From Janthinobacterium sp. PC23-8 (GTDB lineage Bacteria > Pseudomonadota > Gammaproteobacteria > Burkholderiales > Burkholderiaceae_D), in the NCBI RefSeq assembly GCF_002250505.1, contig NZ_NJGY01000001.1, forward strand, positions 1,044,151 through 1,108,150: 64,000 nucleotides of DNA, given 5' to 3'. The notes under the pieces are model-generated. The model saw only the letters and a program-made list of their open reading frames with translations, did no database searches and was not told the origin of the DNA. The position numbers and the translations under genes were made by a program. Shown one piece after another: positions 47,235 to 56,059 of the stretch (positions are counted from its first letter, which is position 1; each line of letters opens with the position of its first letter).

Positions 47235-48527
47235 TTAGTGGGTAAGCTGAAGATGCAGCGCCGTTGCATACGGCGTGTAGGACGACACGATGACGCGCTC
47301 GCCGGCGACCAGGCCGTCGAGTACTTCGATCTGCGTGCTGTTGCGCCGGCCAAAACGCACGGCCCGGTGCTCCGCCTGTACGCCGTTAGCGCGCACGACG
47401 AATACCCAGCCGCCGCCGGTGTCATTGCTGAACGCATCATTTGGAAGAAGCAAGCTAGTCCGCGCAGCACCCAGCGTGATCAGGACGTCGACGCTCTGGC
47501 CTGGGCTGAGGGTGGCGGGCTGGCCATCAACGAACGTCAACTCAACCGTGAATTTGCCGTCGCTCACTTGCGGATATATGCGGCTGACAACCACGTGCTT
47601 GGTCTGGCCATCGATCACGGCTGTCGCCGGTCGACCGGTGGCAAGGCGACGTAAATAGTATTCGTCGAGCTGGGCCGCCAAACAAAATTGCGCGATGTCG
47701 TCGATGCGTCCAAGGCGCTGTCCTGATCGGACTGTTTCCCCTACCTGCAATTTGAAATCTGCAAGGCGGCCGGCAACGGGCGCGCGCACGGCCAGTGCAT
47801 CGACGCCGGCATTGACCAACTTCAGGCCGTCTTCCAGCCTGGATACCGCCTGGGCAATCTGTCCGATGGCGTTGCGCCGGGCGGCCTCTTCGCTTTTACC
47901 AGCGGCGTCTTCGCTGGCTAGCGCGTGGCGCTGCCGCGTCAGCTGGTCGGCGACTTCTTCCAGTGCAGAACCCGACACGAAACCCTGCTTGGCCAGTGCC
48001 GCGCTCCTCGCGAATTGCTTTTCAGCCTGAGCGACTGCAAACGCGAGGTCGGCGCTGCGCCGCGCACTTTCCGCCCGGCTGGTTTCACCCGCGAGGCGCA
48101 GGTTCAACAGGTTTGAAATCTGCTGCGCATGTTCAGCTTCGCGTGCAAGCACCTCAAGCCGGCGCTGTGGATTCGACAGCCGGAACAATAATTCGCCTTG
48201 GCGTACCAGCGCGCCATCGCGCACCATCACCTCATCGGCCCGGCCATTTTCCACCACATCGAGCACGACCGAGTGCAGCGGCTGGGCCGTTGCACGCGCG
48301 GCCACGTCGTCGCGCAGGATGCCGCGCTCGACGACAGCGATGCGCACGCTGGCAGCGGGTACCTGCAGTCCGCTGGGCCAGAGCCACCACGCCAGTGCAG
48401 CAAGTCCAATCAAGATGAGCAAAATCGCTATTGCCATGCCCCAACGCCGGCCGCGCTGCCGTGGCACCGGTTGGTCCATGGCCGCGCCCGTAAGGCGTGA
48501 TGCATTTGCGCTGTGGTCTTTTGTCAT
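47235..48527 (-). CDS. HlyD-family periplasmic adaptor
   Basis: A 430-residue membrane-fusion protein. One helix (GMAIAILLILIGLAALAWWL, about 29-48) anchors it; lipoyl/barrel parts flank a long helical hairpin (about 120-220, with EAEHAQQISNLLNLRL and AEKQFARSAALAKQGFVS). It links the permease to the outer envelope. The ATG at 48527 follows the family N-terminus, but it lies only about 2 nt from the transcription start predicted from the sigma-54 element, so a leaderless message or the ATG at 48479 should be considered. The open frame to 48635 runs through the promoter and is rejected. Confidence 0.88.
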   Translation of the reverse strand: MTKDHSANASRLTGAAMDQPVPRQRGRRWGMAIAILLILIGLAALAWWLWPSGLQVPAASVRIAVVERGILRDDVAARATAQPLHSVVLDVVENGRADEVMVRDGALVRQGELLFRLSNPQRRLEVLAREAEHAQQISNLLNLRLAGETSRAESARRSADLAFAVAQAEKQFARSAALAKQGFVSGSALEEVADQLTRQRHALASEDAAGKSEEAARRNAIGQIAQAVSRLEDGLKLVNAGVDALAVRAPVAGRLADFKLQVGETVRSGQRLGRIDDIAQFCLAAQLDEYYLRRLATGRPATAVIDGQTKHVVVSRIYPQVSDGKFTVELTFVDGQPATLSPGQSVDVLITLGAARTSLLLPNDAFSNDTGGGWVFVVRANGVQAEHRAVRFGRRNSTQIEVLDGLVAGERVIVSSYTPYATALHLQLTH

Positions 48528-48540
48528 GATTTCTACTGTC

Positions 48541-48555
48541 GCAACATCCGTGCCA
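48541..48555 (-). promoter_or_regulatory. Sigma-54 promoter (-24/-12) of the exporter operon
   Basis: On the minus strand TGGCACGGATGTTGC gives the -24 TGGCAC and -12 TTGC elements with the standard spacing, reading toward the HlyD gene. The match to the RpoN consensus TGGCACG-N4-TTGC is exact. Transcription should begin near 48529. The divergent NtrC-type activator supports the call. Confidence 0.8.
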
Positions 48556-48628
48556 CGCGGTTTCGGACCAATCGACCGGTATTTTTCTTCAATTGCCCGC
48601 TCATTCGTTCGCAAACGCACATGCAAAC

Positions 48629-48658
48629 TGTCCACTTCCGGACACTTTGGGCAAAGTG
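48629..48658. promoter_or_regulatory. Activator dyads upstream of the sigma-54 promoter
   Basis: TGTCC-acttcc-GGACA (48629-48644) is a perfect 5-6-5 dyad about 100-115 bp upstream of the predicted start, the usual place for an NtrC-type activator. It overlaps a second perfect dyad, CACTTTG-gg-CAAAGTG (48643-48658). The response regulator encoded at 48726 is the likely ligand. Confidence 0.55.
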
Positions 48659-48725
48659 CTATCGCGCTGTGGAATCAGGCAAAGCATGCTGATAAACTCG
48701 AGTTCTGTTAATTCTTTCATTTCCA

Positions 48726-50096
48726 ATGTCCGGCAAGCAAGCAAATGTACTGATCCTCGACGACGATGCGGACGTGGCGCTGGCAGCGCGCATGCTGCTG
48801 CGCCGGCACGTTGCGCAAGTCGCGACACTTGACCATCCTGCACAGTTGCCCACATGGCTCGCAAGCAATCGTCCTGACGTTGTTCTCCTCGATTTGAATT
48901 TTTCGGCGGGACGGACGGATGGTGGCGAAGGTCTGCAGGTTTTGGCGCAATTGAGGGCGCTGCCCAATCCACCCGATATCATCGCGATGACCGCGTACGC
49001 TGATGTTCCTCTGGCCGTTGCGGCGATGCAGGGCGGCGTAAGCGATTTTCTGACAAAGCCGTGGGATAACGTTCGGCTGGTGCATGCTGTCGAGGCAGCC
49101 TTTGCGCGACAGGCCTTGCGTCAGCCTTTTCATGCCAAAGCCTCTGACGCGGTGCCAGCCGACGCCGATGGATTGCTCGGAAACTCGACTGCGATGGCTG
49201 CCTTGCGTGACATGATCGCCAGTGTGGGGCCCACCGAGGCAAACGTCATGATCCTGGGAGAAAACGGCGTTGGCAAGGAACTGGTGGCGCGAGCCGTTCA
49301 CCGGGCTTCACACCGGGCATCCCGGCAGTTTCTCGCAGTGGATATGGGGAGCCTGCCAGAGGCAACGCTGGAAAGCGAATTGTTCGGACACCGGCGCGGC
49401 GCGTTCACCGATGCACGCAATGACCGCGCGGGCCGCTTCCAGGCAGCGTGCGGTGGCACATTGTTTCTTGACGAAGTCAGCAATATCCCCTTGACAGCAC
49501 AAGCGAAGCTGCTGACAGCGCTCGAACGACGCCAGGTGACGCCCTTGGGTGCGGACACTCCCGAGGGCGTTGACGTGCGCGTCATTAGTGCCACCAATCT
49601 CGAAGAAGACCGGCTGCACGACGCTGCGTTTTTTCGCACAGACCTTCTGTTTCGCCTAAATACTATCGTCCTGCGCGTTCCACCCTTGCGCGAGCGCGCG
49701 GGCGACATTCCGGACTTGCTGCGCCATTATTTGGCCCACTACGAGCACCAATATCGCAAACCTGCGCGCGCCATAGCAGCGACTGCATTCGATGTACTGT
49801 GCTCGAATGCATGGCCAGGCAATGTTCGCTCCCTGCGCCATGCCTGTGAACGCGCTGTCATCCTGGGTCGGGAAAATGTGTATACCGTCGCTGACTTTGG
49901 TATTTCAGCGAAGACAGCTGTGCCTGCGTTATCGTCCCCGCTCACCATCGATGTCCCACGTGAACTGGGTACACTCGAGCGTGCCGCCATCGCTGCGGCG
50001 CTGCTGGAAGTTAAGGGAAATATCAGCAAGGCCGCCAAGACGCTGGGTGTAAGCCGGGCAGCGCTGTATCGCAAGCTGGACAAGCATGGGTTATAG
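48726..50096 (+). CDS. NtrC-type sigma-54 response regulator
   Basis: A 456-residue activator. The receiver domain has acidic residues in LILDDDAD, phospho-acceptor Asp56 (VVLLDLNF) and Lys in LTKPWD. The AAA+ domain has Walker A GENGVGKE near 178, the sigma-54 contact loop GAFTDA at 225-230 (consensus GAFTGA), Walker B GGTLFLDE, and the arginine finger region FRTDLLFRLN. A Fis-type helix-turn-helix (NISKAAKTLGVSRAALYRKL) ends the protein. It is divergent from the HlyD-ATPase-permease run and overlaps the kinase gene downstream by 11 bp. Confidence 0.93.
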   Translation: MSGKQANVLILDDDADVALAARMLLRRHVAQVATLDHPAQLPTWLASNRPDVVLLDLNFSAGRTDGGEGLQVLAQLRALPNPPDIIAMTAYADVPLAVAAMQGGVSDFLTKPWDNVRLVHAVEAAFARQALRQPFHAKASDAVPADADGLLGNSTAMAALRDMIASVGPTEANVMILGENGVGKELVARAVHRASHRASRQFLAVDMGSLPEATLESELFGHRRGAFTDARNDRAGRFQAACGGTLFLDEVSNIPLTAQAKLLTALERRQVTPLGADTPEGVDVRVISATNLEEDRLHDAAFFRTDLLFRLNTIVLRVPPLRERAGDIPDLLRHYLAHYEHQYRKPARAIAATAFDVLCSNAWPGNVRSLRHACERAVILGRENVYTVADFGISAKTAVPALSSPLTIDVPRELGTLERAAIAAALLEVKGNISKAAKTLGVSRAALYRKLDKHGL

Positions 50097-51303
50097 ACAG
50101 GCTCGCGTCGCCCTCGGCGGGACACTGCTTGCTGCGGCTGGGTGGGTAGGTGGTGCGCTAAATGAGAGCGTTGAAGGCCTGGGAGCACGCGCCGCCGTTT
50201 TGCTCGTCCTGACAGTGCTGCTCGCTGCAGCGCTGATCTGGCATTCAATCGGACACGTTACGGCAATGACGCCAGAGAGAGGGCTTACACTCACGACTTT
50301 GCAAGCGCCTGAGACTCTCCGACTGCTATTGCTTGAAGCACGCCTTGAACATGCACCGGTCCCTCTGTTCAACATGACGCCGACCAGGATGGAACCATTG
50401 AATGCCAGCGCGCGGCGCCTGCTGGCGCCTGGACGTGTCACTGACACGGTGCCCCTGAATACGGCTTTGGCCGGCCTTTCCGTCGGCACGCGGACGCTGG
50501 TTCAGTTCGACAGTGAGCATGGCACTGAACGCGCCCTGGCCGTCCGCAATGCTTTGACCGTCGATGGTGCGCCGCAGTCCCTGGTTGCACTGCTGCCGCT
50601 GGAGGACGAACTATCCGCTGAAGCCATGCAAGCCTGGCGCAAGCTCGTCCATGTATTGACCCATGAGATCATGAATTCACTGACACCGGTGGCGTCCCTT
50701 TCGCAAACCTCGCGCACGCTGCTCGCTGAGGCAGCAGGCTCTCTTGCTCCCGACGTGGCCGCAGACCTTGACGTCGCGCTGGACGCAATAAGCCGTCGCG
50801 CTGAAAGTCTGGGTCATTTCGTCAGCCATTACCGCGTGTTGGCTAGCCTGCCTACGCCTCTGCCGCAACAATTCCTGATCAAAGACTTGTTTGCACGTTT
50901 ATCGGCTTTGGTGGCACCGAGCTGGCAGGCCCGCGGAGGAAGCGCGACTTTCGTCGTCGCATCAAGCACGCTGGCACTACGGGCTGACTCCGGCCAGATC
51001 GAACAAGCTCTGGTTAACCTGCTCCAGAATGCGGTAGAAGCAACCACCGCGAGTCTGGTGCCGCAAGTTGCCATCGATGCGCGCCTCACGACAGGTGGCC
51101 GGTTGCGCATCGATGTGCGTGACAATGGACATGGCATTGCCGATGGGGTAGCGGCGGAAATGTTTACACCATTTTTCTCGACCAAAAAACAGGGAGGCGG
51201 TATCGGCCTTGCAATGGTGCGGCAGCTAATTCAGTTGAACGGCGGAACTGTGCGCTACGCCCGCTCGGTCAACGATGGCGCTCACTTCATCATCACATTC
51301 TAG
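50086..51303 (+). CDS. Sensor histidine kinase of the exporter module
   Basis: A 405-residue kinase. Two N-terminal hydrophobic stretches (about 8-25 and 35-55) suggest membrane anchoring with almost no periplasmic loop, so it may sense a signal in or at the membrane. A PAS-like region lies at about 80-170. The phosphorylated His193 is in LTHEIMNSLTPVASL, the N box is LVNLLQNAVEAT, and the G box is GGGIGLAMVRQLI. It phosphorylates the regulator encoded just upstream. The stop codon abuts a transposase remnant. Confidence 0.9.
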   Translation: MGYRQARVALGGTLLAAAGWVGGALNESVEGLGARAAVLLVLTVLLAAALIWHSIGHVTAMTPERGLTLTTLQAPETLRLLLLEARLEHAPVPLFNMTPTRMEPLNASARRLLAPGRVTDTVPLNTALAGLSVGTRTLVQFDSEHGTERALAVRNALTVDGAPQSLVALLPLEDELSAEAMQAWRKLVHVLTHEIMNSLTPVASLSQTSRTLLAEAAGSLAPDVAADLDVALDAISRRAESLGHFVSHYRVLASLPTPLPQQFLIKDLFARLSALVAPSWQARGGSATFVVASSTLALRADSGQIEQALVNLLQNAVEATTASLVPQVAIDARLTTGGRLRIDVRDNGHGIADGVAAEMFTPFFSTKKQGGGIGLAMVRQLIQLNGGTVRYARSVNDGAHFIITF

Positions 51304-51535
51304 ACGCGCTGATGCATACGCTGGGCTTTCGCTTCGCGCCGCGCATTCGCGTATGGCACTATCACCGCATCGCTCATGCGGCGCAAGCTCGGCAGTTATC
51401 CGCGCCAGAACGGTCTGGCGATCGCGCTGTGTGAACTTGGCCGCATCGAGCGCACGCTGTTCATTCCGGACTGGCTCCAAAACGTCGAGCTACGCCGGCG
51501 CGCCCATGCGGGACGTGGAGCGCATGGCGCTCTCC
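51303..51535 (+). pseudogene. Tn3-family transposase (tnpA) remnant
   Basis: Two pieces of Tn3-type TnpA are readable in different frames. The first (51303-51350) reads [16 protein letters not shown]. The second (51361 to about 51513) reads [19 protein letters not shown] and continues through [14 protein letters not shown] to ELRRRAHAG, then decays. The sequence between these parts in intact TnpA is deleted. No terminal inverted repeat or resolvase was seen. It marks the right flank of the acquired ABC/two-component module. Confidence 0.85.
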
Positions 51536-51672
51536 TTTCATGGTGATCTGTCAGGCGCCGCAGCAACATGCCACGGCGAAGGAGATGAGCTTACGTACTT
51601 GCACCCAGGAAGAAAATCCCCTAGCATCAGGAAACATTATTCCAATATTTGACAGGATCGCGAGGCACCCGC
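51536..51672. promoter_or_regulatory. Region between Tn3 remnant and LysR gene
   Basis: No gene. The last 60 bp before the LysR start are AT-richer and contain GGAA-acatta-TTCC near 51632-51645, a LysR-type dyad candidate that may be left from an original divergent promoter. Confidence 0.3.
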
Positions 51673-52575
51673 ATGGACAGGCTGGACTCGATGGCGGTAT
51701 TGCTGGCGGTGGTGGATGCGGGCAGCCTGTCGGCGGCCGCGCGCCAGCTGGGCATGCCGCTGGCCACCGTCAGCCGCAAGGTGGCGGCGCTGGAAGCGCA
51801 CCTGAAAACACGGCTGCTGCACCGCACGACGCGCCACTTGGCGCTGACGGAGGCCGGCAGCGCCTATGTGGCCTCCTGCCGCCGCATTCTCGACGAGATC
51901 GGCGAAGCGGAGCGCACGGCGACGGGCGAATACGCCACGCCCAAGGGCGAACTGACGGTCACCGCGCCAATGATGTTCGGACGCCTGCACATCGTGCCGG
52001 TGGTGGCCGAATTTCTGGCGTGGTATCCGGAGATCGAAATCAATCTGGTGCTGACCGATCGCGTCATGCACCTGATGGATGAACATATCGACGTGGCGGT
52101 GCGGATCGGCGAGCTGCCCGACAGCACCCTGATGGCCACTGGCGTCGGCAAGGTGCGGCGGGTGGTGTGCGCCAGCCCCGGCTATCTGGCCAGGCATGGT
52201 GTGCCCGTCACGCCGGCCGACCTGGCCGCACATGACTGCATCAGCTTCGAAGTGCTCGAATCGCGGCGCGCCTGGCTGTTCGGCATGGCCAGGGCGGCGC
52301 AGGCCGTGCCCGTGCATTCCAGGCTGGCCGTCAATACGGTGGACGCGGCGATCGCCGCCGCCATCCTGGGCGTGGGCCTGGTCAGGGTGTTGTCGTATCA
52401 GGTGATGGACGCCTTGCGCGACGATGCGCTGCGCATCGTGCTCGAGCCGTTCGAGGCCAGCCCCTTGCCCGTCAGCCTGGTGCACAAGGGGCAGGCACCG
52501 CTGCCGCTGAAACTGCGCGCGTTTCTCGATTTCGTCGCGCCGCGCCTGCGTGAGCGCCAGCTCAGTATCGACTGA
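51673..52575 (+). CDS. LysR-family transcriptional regulator
   Basis: A 300-residue regulator. The N-terminal winged helix has AVLLAVVDAGSLSAAARQLGMPLATVSRKVAALE (about 6-40), close to the AaeR/CrgA-like group; a substrate-binding domain follows from about 90. The start at 51673 has CGAGG upstream; a TTG at 51649 is in frame but less likely. The probable target is the MFS gene whose stump lies at 43797, now separated by 7.5 kb. Confidence 0.9.
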   Translation: MDRLDSMAVLLAVVDAGSLSAAARQLGMPLATVSRKVAALEAHLKTRLLHRTTRHLALTEAGSAYVASCRRILDEIGEAERTATGEYATPKGELTVTAPMMFGRLHIVPVVAEFLAWYPEIEINLVLTDRVMHLMDEHIDVAVRIGELPDSTLMATGVGKVRRVVCASPGYLARHGVPVTPADLAAHDCISFEVLESRRAWLFGMARAAQAVPVHSRLAVNTVDAAIAAAILGVGLVRVLSYQVMDALRDDALRIVLEPFEASPLPVSLVHKGQAPLPLKLRAFLDFVAPRLRERQLSID

Positions 52576-52590
52576 TGCATCCGTTGAACG

Positions 52591-53112
52591 TCAGGCCAGC
52601 GCGCGCCTGAGTTCCGTATATGCCTGCACCAGCTGCTGCTTCGTGTAGCCGCGATTGAGTCCGCTGGGGTTGGGCAATATCCACACGCGCGCGCCGCCGA
52701 AGCGCCCGGCCTGTTCGCCCCACTCGAGCTGGCGCTTGCCCGTCATCGCGGCAAAGGCGGCCTTGCCCAGGAAGGCCACCCATTGCGGCTGCAGCAACGC
52801 CAGCTTGTGCGACAGGCCCGCCGCCGCTTGCGCAAATTCTTCCTGGCCGACCTGGTCCGCCCGCTGTGTCGGCCGCCCGACCGCCGCAGTCAGGCCCAGC
52901 CCGAACGCCAGCACGCTGGCGTCGTCCTGCGGCGCCAGCAGGTGCGGCGTGAAGCCGGCCAGGTGCAGCACCGGCCAAAAACGATTGCCGCGGCCAAGAA
53001 AATGGTGACCTGCCGCCGCCGCATCCGCGCCCGGATTCAGACCACAAAAAACCACCTGCAAACCGGGGCCGAGGATATCGGGCAGGCCTTGCGCCATCGT
53101 GCTCTCTGTCAT
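52591..53112 (-). CDS. mug: G:U/T mismatch-specific DNA glycosylase Mug
   Basis: A 173-residue member of the uracil-DNA glycosylase superfamily, removing U or T opposite G. Motif 1 is VFCGLNPG, with the Asn of the Mug subfamily, and motif 2 is LPNPSGLN. Length fits E. coli Mug (168). The start at 53112 has GGAG 7 bp upstream; the frame to 53217 is not used. It is convergent with the LysR gene. Confidence 0.9.
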   Translation of the reverse strand: MTESTMAQGLPDILGPGLQVVFCGLNPGADAAAAGHHFLGRGNRFWPVLHLAGFTPHLLAPQDDASVLAFGLGLTAAVGRPTQRADQVGQEEFAQAAAGLSHKLALLQPQWVAFLGKAAFAAMTGKRQLEWGEQAGRFGGARVWILPNPSGLNRGYTKQQLVQAYTELRRALA

Positions 53113-53291
53113 GGGAAACTCCGTATGCCGGGAGCCCCAGTATAGAAGAAACGAGGGCGGACGTTGAACCTGGCTGCCGGCGCCTCGCCTGCAGCACTCG
53201 GCCGCCGATGCTACCATCTAGTCCTGACGAGCTAATCCCCATGACGGATGGCCGACACGTTTTCCCGTACCACCCACTTCCGAGGAATCAC

Positions 53292-53759
53292 ATGACTACC
53301 CTGACCATCAATGGCAAGCGGCACGATATCGCCCTGCCCGAAGACACGCCGCTGCTGTGGACCCTGCGCGACGAACTGGGCATGACCGGCACCAAATTCG
53401 GCTGCGGCATGGCCCTGTGCGGCGCCTGCACCGTACACCTTGATGGCGAGGCGGTGCGTTCGTGCGTGACGCCGATCTCGGCCGCCGCCGGCAAGCACAT
53501 CACCACCATCGAAGCGGTCGCTGAAGACCCGCTCGGGCTGGCACTGCAACAGGCCTGGCAGGACCATGGCGTGCCGCAATGCGGCTACTGCCAGGCCGGG
53601 CAGATCATGTCGGCCACGGCGCTGCTGCACAAGACACCGAAGCCCAGCGACCAGCAGATACGCGAGGCGATGAACGGCAATATCTGCCGCTGCGGCACCT
53701 ACACACGCATCCATGCGGCCATCAGGCAGGCCGCCGGCATGAGCGGAGTGTCGCAATGA
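53292..53759 (+). CDS. [2Fe-2S] subunit of a molybdenum hydroxylase, IorA-like
   Basis: A 155-residue small subunit with two [2Fe-2S] sites. The N-terminal plant-type site is [15 protein letters not shown] (Cys near 42, 47 and 50, with a fourth near 62); the C-terminal site is CGYCQAGQ plus CRCGTY. It passes electrons from the Mo centre in the partner subunit to an acceptor. GAGGAA lies before the ATG. It overlaps the large-subunit start by 4 nt (ATGA). The lack of a FAD subunit nearby fits the isoquinoline-oxidoreductase/aldehyde-dehydrogenase type that feeds cytochromes. Confidence 0.9.
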   Translation: MTTLTINGKRHDIALPEDTPLLWTLRDELGMTGTKFGCGMALCGACTVHLDGEAVRSCVTPISAAAGKHITTIEAVAEDPLGLALQQAWQDHGVPQCGYCQAGQIMSATALLHKTPKPSDQQIREAMNGNICRCGTYTRIHAAIRQAAGMSGVSQ

Positions 53760-56059
53760 GCGCCCCTGACCAACTGATCGCTTCCAGCGCGCGCCGCAAC
53801 TGGCTCAAGGCCGCCGGCGCGCTGGCCGGTTTCAGCCTGATCGCCGGCCCGTCCGGCCTGGTGATGGCGGCCGACGCCGTCAAGTACGGTGGCGAGAACA
53901 TGGCCGGCGGCGTGGTCGACGACGCCCTGGTATTCCTGTCCATCGGCTTTGATGGCATCGTCACGATCATGTCGCACCGCTCGGAAATGGGCCAGGGCAT
54001 CCGCACCAGCCTGCCGATGGTGGCGGCCGACGAACTGGGTGCCGACTGGGCCCACGTCAGGGTGCAGCAGGCGCCCGCCGACGAAGCGCGCTACGGCAGT
54101 CAGGACACGGACGGCTCGCGCAGCATGCGCCACTCGTTTCGCGCCATGCGCCACGTGGGCGCCACCGCGCGCCTGATGCTGGAAACGGCGGCGGCGGCGC
54201 GCTGGAACGTACCCGTCGCGCAAGTGAAAGCGGCCGACCACCAGGTGGTGCATGCGGCCAGCGGACGCACGCTGGGCTTCGGTGCACTGGCCGAAGCTGC
54301 GGCCAGGCTGCCGGTGCCGCCGCGCGCCAGCATCTCGCTCAAGCGCGCCGACGAGTTGCGCTACATAGGAACGGATAACAAGCGCGGCATCGACCTGCAC
54401 GATATCGTCACCGGCAACACCCACTACGGCATCGATACCCGTCTGGAGGGCATGCGCTACGCCGTGATCGCCCGTCCACCCGTGTTTGGCGGCAAACTGA
54501 AAAGCGTCGACAAGACGGCGGCCCTGAAGGTACCGGGCGTGCTGCGCATCGTCGAACTGGCGGGCAGCGCGCCGCCGGCCATGTTCAATCCGCTGGGCGG
54601 CGTGGCCGTCATTGCCAGCAATACCTGGGCCGCCATCAAGGGCCGCGAAGCGCTGGTGCTGGAATGGGAAGACGGCGCCAACGGCGCCTATGATTCCAGG
54701 GCCTTCCGCACCACCCTGGAAGCGGCCGTGCGCCAGAGCGCCAAGCCGGCGCGCGACCAGGGCAAGACGGTCGAAACGCTGGCCGCCGCACCGGCCAGGC
54801 GCAAGCTGAGCGCCGAATATTATCTGCCGCACCTGGCCCACGCCACCATGGAGCCGCCAGCGGCCACCGTGCGCGTGGTGAACGGCAAGGCCGAAGTGTG
54901 GGCCTGCGTGCAGGCGCCGCAAGCGACGCGCAGCAATGTGGCGAAAGCCCTGGGACTGGCCTTCGAGGACGTCACCGTGCACGTGACCCTGCTCGGCGGC
55001 GGCTTCGGGCGCAAGTCGAAACCCGACTTCGCGGTCGAAGCGGCGCTGCTGTCGCAAGCCATGGACGGCAAGCCCGTCAAACTGACCTGGACCCGCGACG
55101 ACGACCTGCAGCACGACTACCTGCACACGGTCTCGGTCGAACGCCTGGAAGCCTCGCTCGACGCGAAAGGCATGCCAACCGCCTGGCTGCATCGCACGGC
55201 CGCGCCCACCATCGCCTCGACCTTTGCCGCCGGCGCCAACAGGCAGGCGCCGTTCGAGCTGGCCATGTCGGCGATCAATGTGCCGTTTGCGATTGCGAAT
55301 ATCCGCGTCGAAGTGCCGGAAGTGCCGGCCCATACGCGCATCGGCTGGTTTCGCTCGGTGTCGAATATTCCGCACGCGTTCGCGATCCAGTCATTCACGG
55401 CCGAGCTGGCGCATGCGGCGAAAAAAGATCACCGCGACTATCTGCTGGAACTGTTGGGTCCGGCGCGCAAGGTCGCCCCAAAAGAGCTGTCCGACGGCTG
55501 GAATTACGGCGAAGACCCGGCGAAATATCCGGTCGATATAGGCCGCATGCGCCATGTGATCGAACTGGCCACAGCCAAGGCGGGCTGGGGCCGCAAGCTG
55601 CCCAGGGGACGCGGGCTTGGTTTGGCCGTGTCCTACAGTTTCGTCACCTATGTGGCGGCCGTGATCGAGGTGGAAATCAACGCGGCCGGCGAAGTGCTGA
55701 TCCCGCGCGTCGATATCGCCATGGACTGCGGCCCGCAGATCAACCCGGACCGCGTGCGCTCGCAGATCGAAGGCGCCTGCATCATGGGCCTCTCGCTGGC
55801 GATGAGCGGTGAAATCAGCTTCAAGAACGGCAGGGTCGAGCAGAGCAATTTTCACGACTATAGCGTGCTGCGCGCCGCCGACGCCCCGCGCGTGATCCAC
55901 ACGCACCTGGTGCCGGGCACGCTGGACATGGAACTCGGTGGCGTGGGCGAACCGGCCACCCCGCCGATCGCACCGGCGCTGTGCAACGCCATCTTTGCCG
56001 CCACGGGCAAGCGCATCCGCGCGCTGCCGGTGGGAATGCAGCTGGCGAAGCAGGGCTAA
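53756..56059 (+). CDS. Molybdopterin-binding large subunit, IorB-like, Tat-exported
   Basis: A 767-residue aldehyde oxidase/xanthine dehydrogenase-family subunit that hydroxylates a heterocycle or aldehyde; the substrate is unknown. Residues 12-40 form a Tat-type signal ([17 protein letters not shown] then VMA), so the complex acts in the periplasm. Mo-site motifs include GGGFGRK (near 420), RSEMGQGI and [15 protein letters not shown] near the C-terminus with the conserved Glu. It needs Moco from moaA and mobA-moeA and probably XdhC. Convergent with the next gene, whose stop overlaps by 4 nt. Confidence 0.88.
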   Translation: MSAPDQLIASSARRNWLKAAGALAGFSLIAGPSGLVMAADAVKYGGENMAGGVVDDALVFLSIGFDGIVTIMSHRSEMGQGIRTSLPMVAADELGADWAHVRVQQAPADEARYGSQDTDGSRSMRHSFRAMRHVGATARLMLETAAAARWNVPVAQVKAADHQVVHAASGRTLGFGALAEAAARLPVPPRASISLKRADELRYIGTDNKRGIDLHDIVTGNTHYGIDTRLEGMRYAVIARPPVFGGKLKSVDKTAALKVPGVLRIVELAGSAPPAMFNPLGGVAVIASNTWAAIKGREALVLEWEDGANGAYDSRAFRTTLEAAVRQSAKPARDQGKTVETLAAAPARRKLSAEYYLPHLAHATMEPPAATVRVVNGKAEVWACVQAPQATRSNVAKALGLAFEDVTVHVTLLGGGFGRKSKPDFAVEAALLSQAMDGKPVKLTWTRDDDLQHDYLHTVSVERLEASLDAKGMPTAWLHRTAAPTIASTFAAGANRQAPFELAMSAINVPFAIANIRVEVPEVPAHTRIGWFRSVSNIPHAFAIQSFTAELAHAAKKDHRDYLLELLGPARKVAPKELSDGWNYGEDPAKYPVDIGRMRHVIELATAKAGWGRKLPRGRGLGLAVSYSFVTYVAAVIEVEINAAGEVLIPRVDIAMDCGPQINPDRVRSQIEGACIMGLSLAMSGEISFKNGRVEQSNFHDYSVLRAADAPRVIHTHLVPGTLDMELGGVGEPATPPIAPALCNAIFAATGKRIRALPVGMQLAKQG

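Noticed and set aside
44042-51303. Classifying the ABC module as MacAB-TolC
   Set aside because: ATPase and permease are separate proteins rather than one MacB polypeptide, and no outer-membrane factor gene is present.
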